From JBKHBQ01 sp046542305 (GTDB lineage Bacteria > Bacteroidota > Bacteroidia > Bacteroidales > 4484-276), in NCBI GenBank assembly GCA_046542305.1, contig JBKHBQ010000199.1:1-7170 (forward strand): a stretch of 7,170 nucleotides of DNA, read 5' to 3'. Shown here one piece after another: positions 5,407-7,170 of the stretch. The translations under genes and the position numbers were made by a program. Numbering within the stretch: the stretch's first letter is position 1; each line of letters starts with the position of its first letter. Below the pieces are notes generated by a model. That model worked only from the letters and a program-made list of their open reading frames with translations. It was not told the origin of the DNA and did not search any database.

Positions 5407-5997
5407 TCAGTTGAGGGTGGGCTCCGAAGGAAAATTGGTCCAGTGCCTGTATTTTTTTCCCAATTCCAGCAGCGAAGTTTCCCACATTTTGTCCGGGTCG
5501 AGGCTCAAGATCTGGTCGGTAGTAAATTTTGAAACCAACCACGAATCGCGCTTCAGTTCCATATCCAGTTGTTTGGGCATCCATCCGGCATAGCCGATAA
5601 AAAAGCGGATGCCATCCTCGTCGAGCTGGCCCAGCAGCAGCATTTCCTTGATCTTTTCCAGATCGCCGCCCCAGTATAGTCCGTCGATCACCGGCATGCT
5701 GTTTTCCACGATTTCGCCATAGGTATGCAAAAAGAAAAGGCTGTCGGTTTTAACCGGCCCACCCAGGTAAACCTTCGACTCGTATTCCGGAAAATTTTTC
5801 ACCACCTCATTAAACGACACATTCATGGGCTTATTGATGATTACCCCAAAAGAGCCTTCCTTATTATGCTCGGCAAGCAGTACCACCGATCGCCTGAAAT
5901 AATAATCGAATAAAAAGGGTTCGGAAATCAGGATCTTCCCACGGGTGGGTTTTATATTATTTGTTTTGATTTTTATGATATCATCAAAATTTTCCAT
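5407..5997 (-). CDS. yqgE: YqgE/AlgH family protein (DUF179)
   Basis: The 196-residue length matches the family. Signatures are GKILISEPFL (20-29), RRSVVLLAEH (35-44), GSFGVIINKP (48-57), VYLGGPV (76-82) and FFIGYAGWMPKQLDMEL (132-148), the last being the strongest family marker. The fold is a small alpha/beta protein found in the cytoplasm of many bacteria. AlgH in Pseudomonas was linked to alginate regulation, but the biochemical function is not established. The ATG at 5997 is preferred over the GTG at 6000; neither has a convincing Shine-Dalgarno site. It converges with hicB and is divergent from the murL-like gene. Nothing looks truncated. Confidence 0.93.
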   Translation of the reverse strand: MENFDDIIKIKTNNIKPTRGKILISEPFLFDYYFRRSVVLLAEHNKEGSFGVIINKPMNVSFNEVVKNFPEYESKVYLGGPVKTDSLFFLHTYGEIVENSMPVIDGLYWGGDLEKIKEMLLLGQLDEDGIRFFIGYAGWMPKQLDMELKRDSWLVSKFTTDQILSLDPDKMWETSLLELGKKYRHWTNFPSEPTLN

Positions 5998-6001
5998 CAC
6001 T

Positions 6002-6009
6002 CAAAATTA
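6002..6009 (-). promoter_or_regulatory. Possible -7 element for the yqgE-type gene
   Basis: The minus strand reads TAATTTTG, matching TAnnTTTG, only four bases before the GTG and seven before the ATG at 5997. If used, transcription would start at or next to the start codon and the mRNA would be nearly leaderless. No good -33 element is seen, so it may be a chance match in an AT-rich spacer. Confidence 0.25.
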
Positions 6010-6015
6010 ATTATC

Positions 6016-6023
6016 TACTTTTG
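6016..6023 (+). promoter_or_regulatory. Bacteroidota -7 promoter element for the murL-like gene
   Basis: TACTTTTG is an exact match to TAnnTTTG. It lies 38 bases before the ATG at 6062, so transcription would begin around 6030 with a leader of about 30 bases. The -33 region falls in the start of the yqgE-type gene and shows no clear TTTG. The position relative to the gene start is typical. Confidence 0.5.
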
Positions 6024-6061
6024 ATTTTAAAAATATTTATCCAAAAAGATCATAAGTTTTC

Positions 6062-7170
6062 ATGTCTGTAAAGGCAAACAACGTTTTATATCGCCGGTTG
6101 CGACAGGATTTCCCGCATTTTGTCTATGAAGATTTCAGCACATCCATCGACGATTCCGGATTATCAATCCGTTATCATTTCAATCTGGCTGACCGTTACG
6201 TCTTTCATCCTGAGCTTTTCATTCCGCGGAAACCCTTTTTCCGTTATAACATTAACGAAAGCGAATTAAAAAATCTTGCCTTCCAGATCGGCATGATCGA
6301 GCTGATCAGCTACTGGAAAGCGGCCTGTTCGCCCCAGGTCATCATCCGTCCCGCCGGGTTATCGCGAAAGCAGGTGGCATGGTGGAAAAATCTTTATTTC
6401 CATGGCCTCGGCGAGTTTTTCCACACCAACGGCATTGCTGCGGATGAATCGGATTTCATGTTGATCCGGCCGGTGAACAAAATAAATTTCAATCCTGTGG
6501 GATATGATGCCGGGGATCAGGTGCTGGTGCCGGTCGGGGGCGGAAAGGATTCAGCGGTGACATTGGAATTGCTGCAGCAGCACGGTATGAAGATGATCCC
6601 GTTCATCATCAATCCAAGACGTGCCAGCCTGGATACGGCCAGGGTTGCAGGTTTTTCACGGGATGAAGTGTTTGAGGTTTCCAGGAGCATCGACCCTGAA
6701 TTGCTGCGGCTGAACGAACAGGGGTTTCTCAACGGGCATACTCCTTTTTCGGCGGTGGTGGCTTTCAACACGGTGCTTGCAGCACGGTTGACCAACAGCC
6801 GCCACATTGCCCTGAGCAACGAATCCAGCGCCAACGAAGCTACCATTCCCGGCACAAACATCAACCACCAGTACTCCAAATCCTGGGCCTTCGAAGCAGA
6901 TTTCAGGACGTACTGCGCAAAGTACATCACTCCGGATGCAAATTATTTCAGCCTGCTCCGGCCGCTGAATGAACTGCAGATTGCCCGCCTGTTTGCGCGC
7001 GCGCCAAAGTATTTCAACGATTTTAAAAGCTGCAATGCAGGCAGTAAAACCGACACATGGTGCGGCCGCTGCCCAAAATGCCTGTTCACCTGGATCATGC
7101 TGAACCCTTTCGTTGAAACTGAAACATTGGAAAGAATATTCGGCAAAAACCTGCTCGACGACCTCACCGG
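6062..7170 (+). CDS. murL: MurL-like UDP-MurNAc-L-Ala-L-Glu epimerase, C-terminus beyond the window
   Basis: From the ATG at 6062 the frame is open for 369 codons to the window edge; the family has roughly 440-460 residues. The match to MurL is based on features in order: ISYWKAA (82-88), YFHGLGEFF (112-120), an ATP-binding PP-loop-like VPVGGGKDSAV (156-166), RLNEQGFLNGHTP (216-228), SNESSAN (252-258), IPGTNINHQYSKSWAFE (262-278), SLLRPLNELQIARLF (297-311), Cys324 with WCGRCPKC (333-340), and IFGKNLLDD (359-367). In Xanthomonas, MurL uses ATP to invert the L-Glu of UDP-MurNAc-L-Ala-L-Glu to D-Glu, replacing glutamate racemase and working with a MurD variant. The Cys set probably binds zinc. 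No Shine-Dalgarno site is visible. It has its own promoter-like box and is divergent from yqgE. Family assignment is strong; activity in this organism is inferred. Confidence 0.82.
   Translation, partial: MSVKANNVLYRRLRQDFPHFVYEDFSTSIDDSGLSIRYHFNLADRYVFHPELFIPRKPFFRYNINESELKNLAFQIGMIELISYWKAACSPQVIIRPAGLSRKQVAWWKNLYFHGLGEFFHTNGIAADESDFMLIRPVNKINFNPVGYDAGDQVLVPVGGGKDSAVTLELLQQHGMKMIPFIINPRRASLDTARVAGFSRDEVFEVSRSIDPELLRLNEQGFLNGHTPFSAVVAFNTVLAARLTNSRHIALSNESSANEATIPGTNINHQYSKSWAFEADFRTYCAKYITPDANYFSLLRPLNELQIARLFARAPKYFNDFKSCNAGSKTDTWCGRCPKCLFTWIMLNPFVETETLERIFGKNLLDDLT

Noticed and set aside
6517..6930. Minus-strand open frame of 137 codons inside the murL-like gene
   Set aside because: It is antisense to the most conserved part of MurL, including the PP-loop and NHQ motifs.

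Overview
The window looks like a chromosomal segment of a Bacteroidota bacterium, probably of the Bacteroidales or a near relative. Three things point there: the FtsE fragment has a Bacteroidales-style Walker A and Q-loop region, several gene starts lie just downstream of TAnnTTTG elements (the Bacteroidota -7 box), and Shine-Dalgarno sequences are mostly weak or absent. Coding density is high. There is no RNA gene, insertion sequence, prophage gene or CRISPR array that I can see.

Layout. Positions 1-4794 hold four genes on the minus strand, read right to left: a DnaQ-type exonuclease fused to a UvrC/Cho-type GIY-YIG nuclease (4794-3397), a TPR-repeat lipoprotein with a CsgG/LpoB-like C-terminal domain (3336-1708), an LPP20-family lipoprotein (1711-335) and the first 107 codons of ftsE (323-1). 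The two lipoprotein genes overlap by four bases (ATGA) and ftsE starts 11 bases after the second, so these three are very likely one transcript. The nuclease gene, 60 bases upstream, may belong to it.

The divergent region 4795-4948 holds a promoter-like site with an overlapping 17-bp palindrome on the nuclease side, and a hairpin plus a 13-bp inverted repeat on the other. On the plus strand then comes a hicAB toxin-antitoxin locus. The hicA toxin reading frame (4949-5137) is broken by TAG and TAA and has no ATG before its catalytic His, while the overlapping hicB antitoxin (5134-5352) is intact.

A yqgE/algH-family gene (5997-5407, minus) converges on hicB. It is divergent from the last gene (6062 to the window edge, plus), a clear homologue of MurL, the ATP-dependent epimerase that makes the D-Glu of peptidoglycan precursors from UDP-MurNAc-L-Ala-L-Glu.

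Together the segment is mainly cell-envelope genes (two lipoproteins, FtsE, MurL) with one DNA-repair-like nuclease and one decayed toxin-antitoxin module. The points most worth following are the disarmed hicA, the coupled lipoprotein pair joined to ftsE, the UvrC-like cysteine set in the nuclease fusion, and MurL in this lineage.
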